Source: Pedobacter sp. N36a (lineage in GTDB: Bacteria > Bacteroidota > Bacteroidia > Sphingobacteriales > Sphingobacteriaceae). From it: a DNA stretch of 64,000 nucleotides. Each line of letters starts with the position of its first letter. The stretch's first letter is position 1. Positions 17,098 to 26,646 of this stretch are shown here, one piece after another. The stretch lies in assembly GCF_014472395.1 (NCBI RefSeq), contig NZ_JACSZW010000006.1, positions 1-64,000 of the forward strand. The letters are read 5' to 3'. Below the pieces are notes generated by a model. The model worked only from the letters and a program-made list of their open reading frames with translations. It ran no database searches and was not told the origin of the DNA. The position numbers were made by a program, and so were the translations under genes.

Positions 17098-18645
17098 ATG
17101 AAAAAAACAGTATTTCTTGTGATGCTCTTAACTTCAATATTTGGTTATACAAAAGCATTTCAAAATGAGCTAAACGATCCGGTTTCCCCATTTCCAGTAA
17201 GGGGATTTCATCTCGATCTGCGTATTCAGGCCATTCCTATGCCGGCACTTAAAAAACTTGCCTCGCAATTGGTGGAGGGCGGTATCAATACGTTAGTGAT
17301 GGAATGGGAGGCCACCTATCCTTTTCAGGAAGAACCTTTGATCCCCAATCGTTTTGCTTATACAAGAGAAGAAGTAAAGGCTTTTATGGCCTACTGTAAT
17401 TCCATAAAATTGGAGGTGATTCCACTTCAGCAAAGCTTCGGACATGTGGAGTACATTCTGAGAAATCCTAAATACAAAGACCTGAGAGAAGATCAGAAAG
17501 ACTACTCCCAGATTAATCCAATTCGCGAAGCCGAAGCTAAAAAGCTTTTTACTACGCTTTACAAGGATCTGATTGCTACCCATAATTCTCCCTATATCCA
17601 TATTGGTGGTGATGAAACGTATCTTTTAGGACATTCAGAAGAATCTAAAAAGAAAATTAAAGCAGTTGGTATCGGAAGACTATACGGGGATTACATCAAA
17701 ATGCTTTGTGATGTGGTAGTGGGATTGGGTAAAAGGCCGGTTCTTTGGGCAGATATTGCCTTGAAATATCCAGAAGCATTGAAGGGTTTACCAAAAGAAA
17801 CCGTTTTTATCGATTGGAATTACGGATGGGACATCAATATGTTTGGCGACCATGAGCAGTTGATGAAGAGTGGGTTTGAGGTATGGGGAGCACCCGCAAT
17901 CAGGAGTCATCCTGATAATTATTTCCTGACTCAATGGGAAAAACACTTTAAGAATATTACTGATTTTGTGCCATTGGCAAAGAAACTAGGTTATAAAGGC
18001 ATCATTATGACTTCCTGGTCGACTTCTGGATTGTATTCGCCTGTGTTCGAAACCACCAGAGATATCGTAGATCTTTATGCAATCCGACGTGTTTATCCCA
18101 TTAGTGGATTTAACATGCTGATTGCAGCCTTTCTCGAATCTATAAAGTCCGGGGAAGCACTGGACGCTAAAAATTTCATTTACGGTTATGCCAAGACACA
18201 ATATGGTCTTGATGAAAATGAGGCTAAAGTATTTTGGAAAGCGGTTTCAGCTGTTCCCTTCGAGATTACACAGGGAAAACCTATAAATACAGATTTAAGC
18301 ATTGATCAAATGCTGGATAGCACCAAAAATGCTGCTGTTGTACTTGGCAAACTGAAGCCGGTTAAAAATGCAAAAGAGTTTGAGCATTACCGATTAATGG
18401 CCGCTATTCGGGTACAATACCTGAGTTATCAGTCGATAGAATCCAGGGCAAATGCATCCGGGATGAATGCCGAGAAACTTAGACCATTGATTACGGAATT
18501 AGAAGCATTACGTACCAAGGAATTGGATAAGAGATTTATAGCACTCAATTCGGACGTCATGTATCCTTCAGAGATGGCACAGGAAAATGAGTTGAGGAGT
18601 GCAAAAATCCAGGTATTGCTGGACAGGCTGAAAAGAGTTAAATAA
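17098..18645 (+). CDS. GH20-like beta-N-acetylhexosaminidase (short form)
   Basis: A 515-residue exported protein; the ATG at 17098 is chosen because it opens a clean signal peptide (MKKTVFLVMLLTSIFGYTKA). The catalytic Asp-Glu pair of GH20 is present in YIHIGGDETYLLG (D172, E173). The N-terminal non-catalytic GH20b domain is absent: the TIM barrel begins almost at once with FPVRGFHLDLRIQAIPMP. The region after residue 400 is helical and of unknown role. Short GH20 enzymes of this kind remove terminal GlcNAc or GalNAc from glycan ends. It is 50 bases after the lipoprotein gene and 31 before the second GH20. Confidence 0.85.
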   Translation: MKKTVFLVMLLTSIFGYTKAFQNELNDPVSPFPVRGFHLDLRIQAIPMPALKKLASQLVEGGINTLVMEWEATYPFQEEPLIPNRFAYTREEVKAFMAYCNSIKLEVIPLQQSFGHVEYILRNPKYKDLREDQKDYSQINPIREAEAKKLFTTLYKDLIATHNSPYIHIGGDETYLLGHSEESKKKIKAVGIGRLYGDYIKMLCDVVVGLGKRPVLWADIALKYPEALKGLPKETVFIDWNYGWDINMFGDHEQLMKSGFEVWGAPAIRSHPDNYFLTQWEKHFKNITDFVPLAKKLGYKGIIMTSWSTSGLYSPVFETTRDIVDLYAIRRVYPISGFNMLIAAFLESIKSGEALDAKNFIYGYAKTQYGLDENEAKVFWKAVSAVPFEITQGKPINTDLSIDQMLDSTKNAAVVLGKLKPVKNAKEFEHYRLMAAIRVQYLSYQSIESRANASGMNAEKLRPLITELEALRTKELDKRFIALNSDVMYPSEMAQENELRSAKIQVLLDRLKRVK

Positions 18646-18676
18646 TTCCATTTATCTATTATTAAATAAAAGAAAA

Positions 18677-21265
18677 TTGTATAAAATATTTTATAGCTAC
18701 CTATTGCTGATGCTGTTTTTTGGAACAGCCAGCCATGCCGCTAAGCAGCAGTATCCTACACCAGATCAGCTGGAAGTTTATTGGCATGTTTATGAAAATC
18801 ATTACCTGGGTAAAGATCAGACACTTTTTTCAATTGGCATTAGAAACCATGGCAAGCAACCCTTTCCAAAAACGGGCTGGAAAATTTATTTTAACCTCGG
18901 AAAAAGAGTAAGCACTGTATCCGGAACGGAAAAGTTAAAAGTAAATCATGTAAATGGTGGCCTTTACTACATTTCTCCAGGCAAGGACCTTAATGCTGTT
19001 GGTTCTGGAGAAAGCCTGGAACAACAGTTTATTTCCAATTCATGGGTAGTAAATAGCAGTGATGCGCCTGAAGGGTTTTACTTAGTATGGGACAATGCCT
19101 CGGGTGTTGGTATTCCTTTAAACGATGTTAAAATATCCAGTCCGAAGGATCAGCGTAAAATGGACAGGTTTGCTGGAGATAAGGAGTTAAGCCAGGGGCA
19201 GCATTACCTATTGAACGAACGTGGGAAAACTGAAAACAGCAGTCCGCCAAAAATATTTCCAGCGCCGCTTTCTTACACAGAAACACCAGGCCATTTTAAA
19301 TTGGACCATACCGTTACTTTGGTGTCGGATCCTGAGTTCAACAATGAAGCTCAATTGTTTGCTGATGAGTTGAAATTGCTAACTGGAAAAAGACCTTTCA
19401 TCTCTAATCATCCTAAAAAAACAGGAACAATTACACTTAAAAGAGATGCTTCGATCAAAAGAGATGGATATACTTTAAAAGTAACTCCATCTGGCATTGT
19501 CATTTCTGCTAAAGGCCCCAGGGAAATCCATTATGGTATTCAATCATTAAAAGTGATGCTGGATCCTTCAGCTTATGCTGGTCGGGGGAAAAACAAGGCA
19601 TTACTGGTAAAATGTGTGGCAGTAGAGGATCGTCCTGCATTTGGATTTAGGGCAATTATGCTGGATGTAGCGAGAAATTTTCAGGCTAAAGAAGAAGTGA
19701 TGAAGTTGATTGATTTGCTGTCTTTATATAAATTCACTACGCTTCACCTCCATCTGAATGACGATGAAGGCTGGAGATTACAGATTAATGCTTTGCCCGA
19801 ACTGACCAGCGTGGGTGCGAACCGTGGACATGGATTAAATGAACAGGAAAGTTTAATGCCTGCCTATGGATCGGGTCCAATTGCCGGGCAATCCTCAGGA
19901 AGCGGCTATTATTCAAGGGCAGACTTTATGGAGATTCTAAAATATGCAGCAAGAAGACACATCAATATCATCCCGGAAATTGAAACACCTGGTCATGCCC
20001 GTGCGGCGATCGTTTCCATGCAGGCCAGATACAATAAAATTGTAAAATCGGGTGATACCCTAAAGGCAAAACAATATCTGCTTAGAGATATGGCGGATTC
20101 TTCTGTTTATCGTTCGGTACAGCAATGGAATGACCATGTGATGGATGTATCTATGCCCTCGGTATACAATTTCCTGGAAACTGTTACTGATGAAATAATT
20201 GAGATGTATAAACTGGCCGGCGCGCCATTGCAGACTATACATTATGGTGGCGATGAAGTGCCTGCAGGGGTGTGGACCGCATCTCCTTCTGTGGATGCAT
20301 TCAAAGCAAAGCATTCGGAAGTAAAAAATGCTGCTGATCTCTGGGATTATTTTTTCGGTCGCCTTGCAGATATGCTGGATAAAAGAAAACTATACCTTTC
20401 TGGATGGGAGGAAACCGCATTAAGGAAGTCAACCCTTCCAGGAGGAAAAAAATGGCAGCCCAATCCTTTATTCCTCGACAGAAACTTTCATGTGAATGTA
20501 TGGAATAACATGTCGGGCAATGAAGATCTGGCTTACAGACTGGCAAATTCAGGATATAAGGTGATCCTCTCATTTGTAACCAATTTCTATTTTGACATGG
20601 CCTATGTCCGCGAGTTTGAGGAACCAGGATTCAATTGGGGCGGCTTTATCAATTTGGAACAAGCTTATAAATTTATCCCTTTTGATTATCTGAAAAATCA
20701 GCATACGGATTACGTGAATAGGCCATTGCCTAAATCCATGCTCCAACAATTTGAGCCATTAACGGAAGTTGGTCAGCAGAATATATATGGTATTCAAGGA
20801 CTTTTATGGACAGAAACCGTAAAAACAGCAGAGCGATTAGAATACATGTATTTGCCAAGGCTTCTTGCTTTGTCTGAAAGAGCATGGGCTTCCACACCAG
20901 CTTGGGCAACGATGCAAGATACTTTAAAAGCGAAGCAGTTGTATGAGCGCGACTGGTATAAGTTCAGTTCATCTGTTAGACGGGAGCTGAACCGCCTGGA
21001 TCATTATGCCGGAGGCTTTGAATACAGGATACCTACGCCAGCAATTATGCTGCGGGATGGAATGGTTTCTGCCAATACCGATGTTCCCGGATTTAAAATT
21101 TACTATACTACAGACGGATCCACTCCAACTGTAAAAAGTAAACGCTATCAACAACCAGTTCCCCACTTAAAAGGACTTCGCTTCCGCGCATTCAATGAGA
21201 TCGGAAGAGGAGGGGAAGTTGCGAAAAATGACACAGAAGAAAATGGAAAAGATCAAGATATATAA
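18677..21265 (+). CDS. GH20 beta-N-acetylhexosaminidase, multidomain
   Basis: An 862-residue secreted enzyme releasing terminal beta-linked GlcNAc/GalNAc. The start is TTG at 18677, the only choice that keeps the signal peptide (YSYLLLMLFFGTASHAA). Domains in order: a CHB_HEX-type N-terminal module (about 25-165, YWHVYENHYLGKDQTLFSIG), a GH20b domain (about 190-310), the catalytic barrel with HYGGDEVPAGVW (H522, catalytic D526-E527) and HLHLNDDEGWR, and a C-terminal CHB_HEX_C-like module (about 775-845, YYTTDGSTPTV). The end overlaps nagA by 38 bases, suggesting translational coupling. A cytoplasmic-periplasmic pathway from polymer to GlcNAc is implied. Confidence 0.93.
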   Translation: MYKIFYSYLLLMLFFGTASHAAKQQYPTPDQLEVYWHVYENHYLGKDQTLFSIGIRNHGKQPFPKTGWKIYFNLGKRVSTVSGTEKLKVNHVNGGLYYISPGKDLNAVGSGESLEQQFISNSWVVNSSDAPEGFYLVWDNASGVGIPLNDVKISSPKDQRKMDRFAGDKELSQGQHYLLNERGKTENSSPPKIFPAPLSYTETPGHFKLDHTVTLVSDPEFNNEAQLFADELKLLTGKRPFISNHPKKTGTITLKRDASIKRDGYTLKVTPSGIVISAKGPREIHYGIQSLKVMLDPSAYAGRGKNKALLVKCVAVEDRPAFGFRAIMLDVARNFQAKEEVMKLIDLLSLYKFTTLHLHLNDDEGWRLQINALPELTSVGANRGHGLNEQESLMPAYGSGPIAGQSSGSGYYSRADFMEILKYAARRHINIIPEIETPGHARAAIVSMQARYNKIVKSGDTLKAKQYLLRDMADSSVYRSVQQWNDHVMDVSMPSVYNFLETVTDEIIEMYKLAGAPLQTIHYGGDEVPAGVWTASPSVDAFKAKHSEVKNAADLWDYFFGRLADMLDKRKLYLSGWEETALRKSTLPGGKKWQPNPLFLDRNFHVNVWNNMSGNEDLAYRLANSGYKVILSFVTNFYFDMAYVREFEEPGFNWGGFINLEQAYKFIPFDYLKNQHTDYVNRPLPKSMLQQFEPLTEVGQQNIYGIQGLLWTETVKTAERLEYMYLPRLLALSERAWASTPAWATMQDTLKAKQLYERDWYKFSSSVRRELNRLDHYAGGFEYRIPTPAIMLRDGMVSANTDVPGFKIYYTTDGSTPTVKSKRYQQPVPHLKGLRFRAFNEIGRGGEVAKNDTEENGKDQDI

Positions 21266-22430
21266 TGGTAAAATAATTACTCCCCATCGTACGATTAATG
21301 GGGGGTGTATCATTATCGAAGGAGGAAAGATATTGGAAGTAAGCACTGCTGATGTTCCTGTTGAAAATGCACTGGAAATAAATGCAATGGGCAATTATAT
21401 TGCACCTGGATTTATTGATTTGCATGTTCATGGTGGGGGAGGTCACGATTTTATGGATAACGAGCCTGAGGGCTATTTAGCCATTGCAGCACTACACGCC
21501 AAACACGGTACAACAGCTCTCATGCCAACCACTTTAAGTAGTGAGCATCAGGATTTAATGGATACTTTAAGTGTATATGAAACTGCCAATGCCAGAAATG
21601 TTAAGGGTGCAGAGTTTATAGGGATACACATTGAGGGACCGTATTTCTCCATGGAACAGCGAGGAGCACAAGACCCAAGATATATTAGAGCGCCGGTTCC
21701 GGCAGAATATCAGGAGATCATTGCCAGTTCCAAGTCTATTAAACGCTGGAGCGCTGCACCGGAGCTTACAGGGGCGCTGGAATTTGCGCAATACCTTACC
21801 GAAAGAGGTATTTTACCATCCATTGCACACACCAATGCGATTTATGAAGAAGTATTGCCAGCATTTGAAAAAGGTTTTAGTCATGCTACACACTTTTATT
21901 CCTGTATGTCGGGGGTCTCGAGGCGAAATGCCTACCGTTATGCAGGAGTAATTGAAAGTGCCTATCTGCTGGATGCGATGACAGTCGAAATCATTGCAGA
22001 TGGGATTCATCTTCCTCCGCCATTACTCAAGCTGGTACTCAAAATAAAAGGGGCAGACCGAACTGCGTTGGTTACTGATGCGATGCGCGCATCGGGGATG
22101 CCGCCAGGGCCAAGTATTCTTGGTAGCCGACGCGATGGTCTGGAGGTGATTGTAGAGGATAACGTGGCTAAACTAAAAGACAGGACTGCCTTTGCAGGTA
22201 GTGTGGCTACGATGGATAGGTTGGTGAGAAATATGGTGACTATGGCTGATGCAACTTTGGAAGATGCAGTTAAAATGGCTTCCCTTACGCCTGCAAATAT
22301 CATCGGGATAGGCGATCGAAAAGGATCACTGGTGGCAGGAAAGGATGCGGATATCGTTATTTTCGATGAGGAGGTAAATATTTTGCGAACGATGGTGGCT
22401 GGAAAAAGTATATATGAAAAATTAATTTAA
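21228..22430 (+). CDS. nagA: N-acetylglucosamine-6-phosphate deacetylase
   Basis: Removes acetate from GlcNAc-6-phosphate in the cytoplasm. Metal-binding and substrate motifs are visible: DLHVHGGGGHDFMD, HIEGPYFSMEQRGAQDP, ATHFYSCMSG, and the catalytic Asp region LVTDAMRASGMPPG. The length from ATG 21228 is 400 residues, normal for NagA; ATG 21243 (MEKIKIYNGK) is an equally plausible start. An AGGAGGGGAAG sequence at 21208-21218, inside the end of the GH20 gene, can serve as ribosome-binding site. nagB begins five bases after the stop codon. Confidence 0.95.
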   Translation: MTQKKMEKIKIYNGKIITPHRTINGGCIIIEGGKILEVSTADVPVENALEINAMGNYIAPGFIDLHVHGGGGHDFMDNEPEGYLAIAALHAKHGTTALMPTTLSSEHQDLMDTLSVYETANARNVKGAEFIGIHIEGPYFSMEQRGAQDPRYIRAPVPAEYQEIIASSKSIKRWSAAPELTGALEFAQYLTERGILPSIAHTNAIYEEVLPAFEKGFSHATHFYSCMSGVSRRNAYRYAGVIESAYLLDAMTVEIIADGIHLPPPLLKLVLKIKGADRTALVTDAMRASGMPPGPSILGSRRDGLEVIVEDNVAKLKDRTAFAGSVATMDRLVRNMVTMADATLEDAVKMASLTPANIIGIGDRKGSLVAGKDADIVIFDEEVNILRTMVAGKSIYEKLI

Positions 22431-22435
22431 AGCGA

Positions 22436-23197
22436 ATGGTGTTAGAAAAAGATTTAAGTGGCCCTAAAGTTAGGATTTACGAGTCAAGGAAATTAATGGG
22501 GGATGCAGCAGCCAGCAGACTGGCCAAAGAGATTGATGCTGTTTTGAAAAATAAGGGGGAGGTTAATATCGTATTCGCGGCAGCTCCATCACAAAATGAA
22601 TTTTTGGCTGCTCTTTTTTATGAGCCGATCAAATGGGAGCAGGTAAATGCTTTTCACATGGACGAATACATCAGCCTGAATGAAAATGCGCCTCAAAGAT
22701 TTGGGAATTTTTTAAAAAAACGCCTATTTGATCAGTTCAATTTTAAATCTGTTCACTATCTGGATGGGAATGTTGCGGATATTCAGTCAGAATGTAAACG
22801 TTATTCCACCTTACTTGAAAATCATCCGATTGATATCGTTTGTATGGGGATAGGTGAAAATGGACATCTGGCTTTTAATGATCCTCCTGTTGCCAATTTT
22901 AGTGATCCGGAAGTAGTAAAGGTGGTGACACTGGATTTGCCCTGCAGACAGCAGCAAGTAAATGACGGTTGTTTCGCGAGTTTGGAAGAAGTGCCTACTC
23001 AGGCATTAACGCTAACAATTCCTACGCTAATCAGTGCAAAAGTGATCAATTGTGTGGTGCCAGGATCTGCAAAAGCAACCGCTGTGCTCAATACTTTAAC
23101 CAAGCCAATTTCCAGCAATTTTCCATCTACAGCATTACGAAATCATCCTGAAGCAGTACTTTTTCTGGATCTGGACAGCAGCAGATATATACGATAG
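22436..23197 (+). CDS. nagB: Glucosamine-6-phosphate deaminase
   Basis: Converts glucosamine-6-phosphate to fructose-6-phosphate and ammonia. The 253-residue protein has the family landmarks VFAAAPSQNEFL, FHMDEYISL (catalytic Asp) and CMGIGENGHLAFNDPP near residue 140-155. It is a little shorter than E. coli NagB and belongs to the variant common in Bacteroidota, where the allosteric loop is not evident. It is the last gene of the glycan locus and feeds GlcNAc nitrogen and carbon into glycolysis. No clear terminator follows before the AraC-type gene. Confidence 0.92.
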   Translation: MVLEKDLSGPKVRIYESRKLMGDAAASRLAKEIDAVLKNKGEVNIVFAAAPSQNEFLAALFYEPIKWEQVNAFHMDEYISLNENAPQRFGNFLKKRLFDQFNFKSVHYLDGNVADIQSECKRYSTLLENHPIDIVCMGIGENGHLAFNDPPVANFSDPEVVKVVTLDLPCRQQQVNDGCFASLEEVPTQALTLTIPTLISAKVINCVVPGSAKATAVLNTLTKPISSNFPSTALRNHPEAVLFLDLDSSRYIR

Positions 23198-23331
23198 TAG
23201 CCATGTAAATAAAGTTTAACTCCGGAGTATAAAAATGATGCGTTCGCATTAATACCAAAATTTGATTCTTGCAGGCTTTCAGAAAATGTTTTATTCATTT
23301 AAAATAAAACATCTATCTTGCAGGATCAAAT

Positions 23332-24525
23332 ATGGGGGTTTTGAGCTTTTTTTCAAGTATAAGTTGTTTTTTCCTGCTCTTACTTTCATTACACCTGTTT
23401 TTCGCAAAACGGGGAGTAAAAGTGTTGAATCGTTTACTCTCAGTTATTTTTATTTCGAGGTTCGGTCAGGTGCTGATCTTTTTGCTTGTTAATTCTGGTG
23501 ATGGTGCTATTTTCCCCTATTTCTACCAGCTGTTTACGCCAATTTATTATGCTGCTCCAGCCTGTTTCTATTTGTATGTAACCACTTTCATCAGTGGTCG
23601 CAACCGACTTCGTAAATTTGAATGGCTTTACTTTGTTCCTGCTCTTTTAGCCTTCATACATGTGCTGCCTTTACCTGTTTCTTCGGTGGTCAGGTGGGAG
23701 TCTATCGCCAATGAGATTGACCAGAACAAACAGCTTTTTGTGACTGAACGAAGTGGTTTATTTCCAGGCTGGTTTTATTACCTGGGGAGGCCATTCTTAT
23801 TGCTAACCTATCTGACTGCCACTTGGATTACCGTATTTAGATCAAAAGTGCGGATTGAAAAAATGGATACTGGTGCGAGAAACTGGATTTTCTTTTTTCT
23901 GAGGGTAGCTACTTTCTTCCAGCTGATCAGCTTTATACCTTTGCTAACATTGGACTTAGAAGCCCCTTTATTTAAGGCCTCTTTTATTTTGATCAATTGT
24001 ACGGTGCTTTTGATGATTATTATATTTATCCTGCACCAGCCTAAATTATTTTACGGATACCTTTTTGTGGCGGTAGACCTGGATCATGATAAAGATAATA
24101 CAGATGATAAAGTGAGTATAAATGATCCTGAGCTGCCTAAAAGTACAGCAGTACCAAAAAAAACAACGATTTTACCCGATCAGTTAATCAGCTATGTCGA
24201 TTCAATGAAATCTTTTATGGAAAGCAAAAGACCCTATCTCCAGTCCGACTTCCAAATAGTTGATTTAGCCAATGAACTCAATATTCCAGTGCACCACTGT
24301 TCCTATGTAATTAATAGCTCTTTCGATAAAAATTTCCGCGACTGGATTAATGGCTATCGGATTACTTTTTTTATCAGGCAATATCCTCTTAAATCGGATA
24401 GGATGACCATTGAGGCAATAGCTTACGAATCGGGATTTAAGAGTCTGACGACTTTCTATAATGCCTTTAAAAAAGAGACAGGCTTGATGCCTAAAGCCTT
24501 CTTTTCGCAGCAGCTCGTATCATAA
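23332..24525 (+). CDS. Membrane-anchored AraC-family regulator
   Basis: A 397-residue protein with about seven transmembrane segments in the first 245 residues (FFSSISCFFLLLLSLHLFF, VLIFLLVNSG, FEWLYFVPALLAFIHVL, FLLLTYLTATWITVF and others) followed by a cytoplasmic linker and a C-terminal AraC-type DNA-binding domain (FQIVDLANELNIPVHHCSYV, RMTIEAIAYESGFKSLTTFY). This seven-span-plus-HTH design is frequent in Bacteroidota; ligands are unknown. A TATCTTG -7-like box lies 12 bases before the ATG. It might sense something related to the GlcNAc locus upstream, but gene order is the only evidence. Confidence 0.85.
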   Translation: MGVLSFFSSISCFFLLLLSLHLFFAKRGVKVLNRLLSVIFISRFGQVLIFLLVNSGDGAIFPYFYQLFTPIYYAAPACFYLYVTTFISGRNRLRKFEWLYFVPALLAFIHVLPLPVSSVVRWESIANEIDQNKQLFVTERSGLFPGWFYYLGRPFLLLTYLTATWITVFRSKVRIEKMDTGARNWIFFFLRVATFFQLISFIPLLTLDLEAPLFKASFILINCTVLLMIIIFILHQPKLFYGYLFVAVDLDHDKDNTDDKVSINDPELPKSTAVPKKTTILPDQLISYVDSMKSFMESKRPYLQSDFQIVDLANELNIPVHHCSYVINSSFDKNFRDWINGYRITFFIRQYPLKSDRMTIEAIAYESGFKSLTTFYNAFKKETGLMPKAFFSQQLVS

Positions 24526-24972
24526 AACCCCTTATTTTTCTATAACTATTGAATGGTTGCAGGAAGATTCGGGTATTTTTAGGGCGTTCATAATGATCTG
24601 AGCGTACATTTGTCAATAATAGGAGTATTCATTTTTCCTTTATTCTAAATTAATCAGCTCTATATGAAAAGTACGTTACTCTTTTGCATCTCCTTATCGC
24701 TATTTTTCTTGAATGCAAAACCTCAGGTTATATAAAATACACAGTGTCGCAATGCCCGTATAAATTGCCTGTTATCCCGATTTGTTCAATGGTGATAATA
24801 GGCGAATCTAACGACTTCCGCAAGCTTTAGAACAACAGCAAACGCTGACTCTCAGGTAGCAGGTAGCCCTTACGCGATTAGGGCTACTGCTGCTAATACT
24901 TTAATAATTGTGATCTTGGCATAGGTGATGAAGCATCAAATTACCTATCAGGATACATCCGCTATTCTACAC
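24526..24972 (+). other. Intergenic stretch with decayed secreted-protein gene
   Basis: At 24664-24735 an ATG opens a typical signal peptide (MKSTLLFCISLSLFFLNA) that is cut off by TAA after 23 codons. About 100 bases later, other frames read TANADSQVAGSPYAI and GIGDEASNYLSGYIRYST, which look like pieces of an extracellular repeat protein. Several stops separate the pieces, so this is probably the rubble of one secreted or adhesin-like gene. The hairpin-forming GTAGCCCTTACGCGATTAGGGCTAC core lies at 24864-24888. Confidence 0.45.
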
Positions 24973-26274
24973 TTAATGCCATATCGTAAAGAATAAAGCG
25001 ACTGCTGCGGCACCCATGATGAAAAAAGTGGCCCAAAGCAATGTTTTCGACAACCACCCGCTTTTGTATTCTCCCATAATCTCCTCACTTGCCGCAATTT
25101 TCACAATCAGATACAGTAGGGGTACAGCTGCTATACCATTAATTACAGCCGTATACACCAAGGCTTTTACCGGATCTATTCCTATGAAATTGATGAATAA
25201 ACCAATGAATGTGGAGATAATGATCACACCGTAAAAGCCATGTGCTTTTTTGAGTTTAAGATTAAGACTGGCATTCCAGTCGAACGCTTCGGCAACGGCA
25301 TAAGCTGCGGATCCTGAGAGCACAGGGACTGCTAATAATCCAAGTCCAATGATACCTATGGAGAAGATTAATTTGGCCAGATAACCGGAATTTGGAAAAG
25401 AGTGTACTAAGGGTTCGAGTGCTTTGGCTGCATCCGCTGCATTTTTCACGTCGGTGATCCCGCTGCCATGTAATACAGTAGCGCCTACTAATAGGATACA
25501 CCAGGTGGTAAATTCCGAGATCACCATACCTACATTATTATCTTTACGCATGGCATGAATGTTTGGCCAGCCAATTCTCGGTTTTCCAGCTCTGAAAAGT
25601 CCTTTGGCTTTTTCTTCTTCGACTTCCTGCGAAGCTTGCCAGAAAAACATATAAGGGGTAATGGTGGTTCCAAACACGCCCGTGATGATAAACAGGAAAT
25701 CAAATGAAAATTCAAAATGTGGAATCACAGTCGCTTTTAACACAGTTCCCCATGGCTGATCAATCATGAATGCAGTGATCGGATAGGCGAGTAAGGCGAG
25801 TGCCAGCCATTTTAAGATCTTCGAGTAAGCCTTGTAGCTGGTGAAAATTTCAAGGATCAGAATGGTCGCCGTAAAAAAGAAGGTCAGCACCACAAAATCT
25901 ACAGGAACTAACAGTTGTGCTGCCGCGGCCATCGCACCAATATCTGCACCAATATTAATGGTATTGGCCACTACAACTAGTCCAACTACCGAATAGAGCA
26001 CTTTGCGGCTATAATGTTCTTTAATGACGGCAGCAATGCCTTTTCCGGTCACCAATCCTATTCTGGCACAGGCCTCCTGAACAGCGGTCATGAATGGGAG
26101 CATATACAATGCAGTCCACAGTTGCGCGTATCCAAATTGTGCCCCGGTTTGGGAATAGGTAGCGATACCTGATGGGTCATCATCCGCAGCGCCTGTAGTG
26201 AGTCCTGGCCCTAAAAGGCTAAAGAATTTTTTGATTTTTCTGATACGGAACTTTGCACTGTGTTTTAAGGCCAT
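24973..26274 (-). CDS. NRAMP-related divalent metal transporter (NRMT-like)
   Basis: A 433-residue inner-membrane protein of about eleven spans in the NRAMP/SLC11 superfamily. The unwound first helix that normally carries DPGN reads DDDPSGIATY (DPSG at 33-36), and the sixth helix, normally with an Ala-Met-Pro-His motif, reads GTTITPYMFFWQ (202-213). Loss of the soft-ligand methionine is, from memory, the pattern of the SLC11-related magnesium transporters rather than manganese transporters. It is monocistronic as far as can be seen, facing away from purL. The exact metal is uncertain; superfamily membership is firm. Confidence 0.85.
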   Translation of the reverse strand: MALKHSAKFRIRKIKKFFSLLGPGLTTGAADDDPSGIATYSQTGAQFGYAQLWTALYMLPFMTAVQEACARIGLVTGKGIAAVIKEHYSRKVLYSVVGLVVVANTINIGADIGAMAAAAQLLVPVDFVVLTFFFTATILILEIFTSYKAYSKILKWLALALLAYPITAFMIDQPWGTVLKATVIPHFEFSFDFLFIITGVFGTTITPYMFFWQASQEVEEEKAKGLFRAGKPRIGWPNIHAMRKDNNVGMVISEFTTWCILLVGATVLHGSGITDVKNAADAAKALEPLVHSFPNSGYLAKLIFSIGIIGLGLLAVPVLSGSAAYAVAEAFDWNASLNLKLKKAHGFYGVIIISTFIGLFINFIGIDPVKALVYTAVINGIAAVPLLYLIVKIAASEEIMGEYKSGWLSKTLLWATFFIMGAAAVALFFTIWH

Positions 26275-26646
26275 TTTAGAAAAAAGTTAATCTGATATAA
26301 CTAACTAAATATACTAGCTAATTTATTAATATCCGAGCTTTCTATGCAGCTGTTCTTTTATATTGATGTGGATGATGTGATCCTATGAACTTAGGTTTTG
26401 GAACAGGACTTCTGCTCCCTTGAATAAGGTTTAGAAGGGTTTTGGGCCCTACAAGGCCCTACCAGCCCCCTACTACCGCTCAGCTAAAGCTTCACAACCA
26501 TAAAGCACATTCTTTGCTGAAACTCATACTGCTCAACTGAACATTTGGATATTTTATCGGTCATCACTCAGGCAATCTGCCTGTTTTTGTCCGATGTTTG
26601 TTGTTATTTTAGTCATTTTCAATTGCATCATTATTACTTTTTAAAG
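26275..26646. other. Intergenic region between NRAMP-like gene and purL
   Basis: No gene is seen. It holds divergent upstream regions for the minus-strand transporter and plus-strand purL, plus a terminator-like hairpin at 26569-26588. No recognisable purine riboswitch was found. Confidence 0.5.
26569..26588 (+). terminator. Orphan terminator-like hairpin upstream of purL
   Basis: CAGGCA-ATC-TGCCTG is a perfect six-base stem with a three-base loop and is followed by TTTTT. It is oriented as a plus-strand terminator, yet no plus-strand gene ends before it. Confidence 0.45.

Noticed and set aside
24973-26274. Annotation as MntH manganese transporter
   Set aside because: The DPGN and helix-6 methionine motifs needed for that call are altered.
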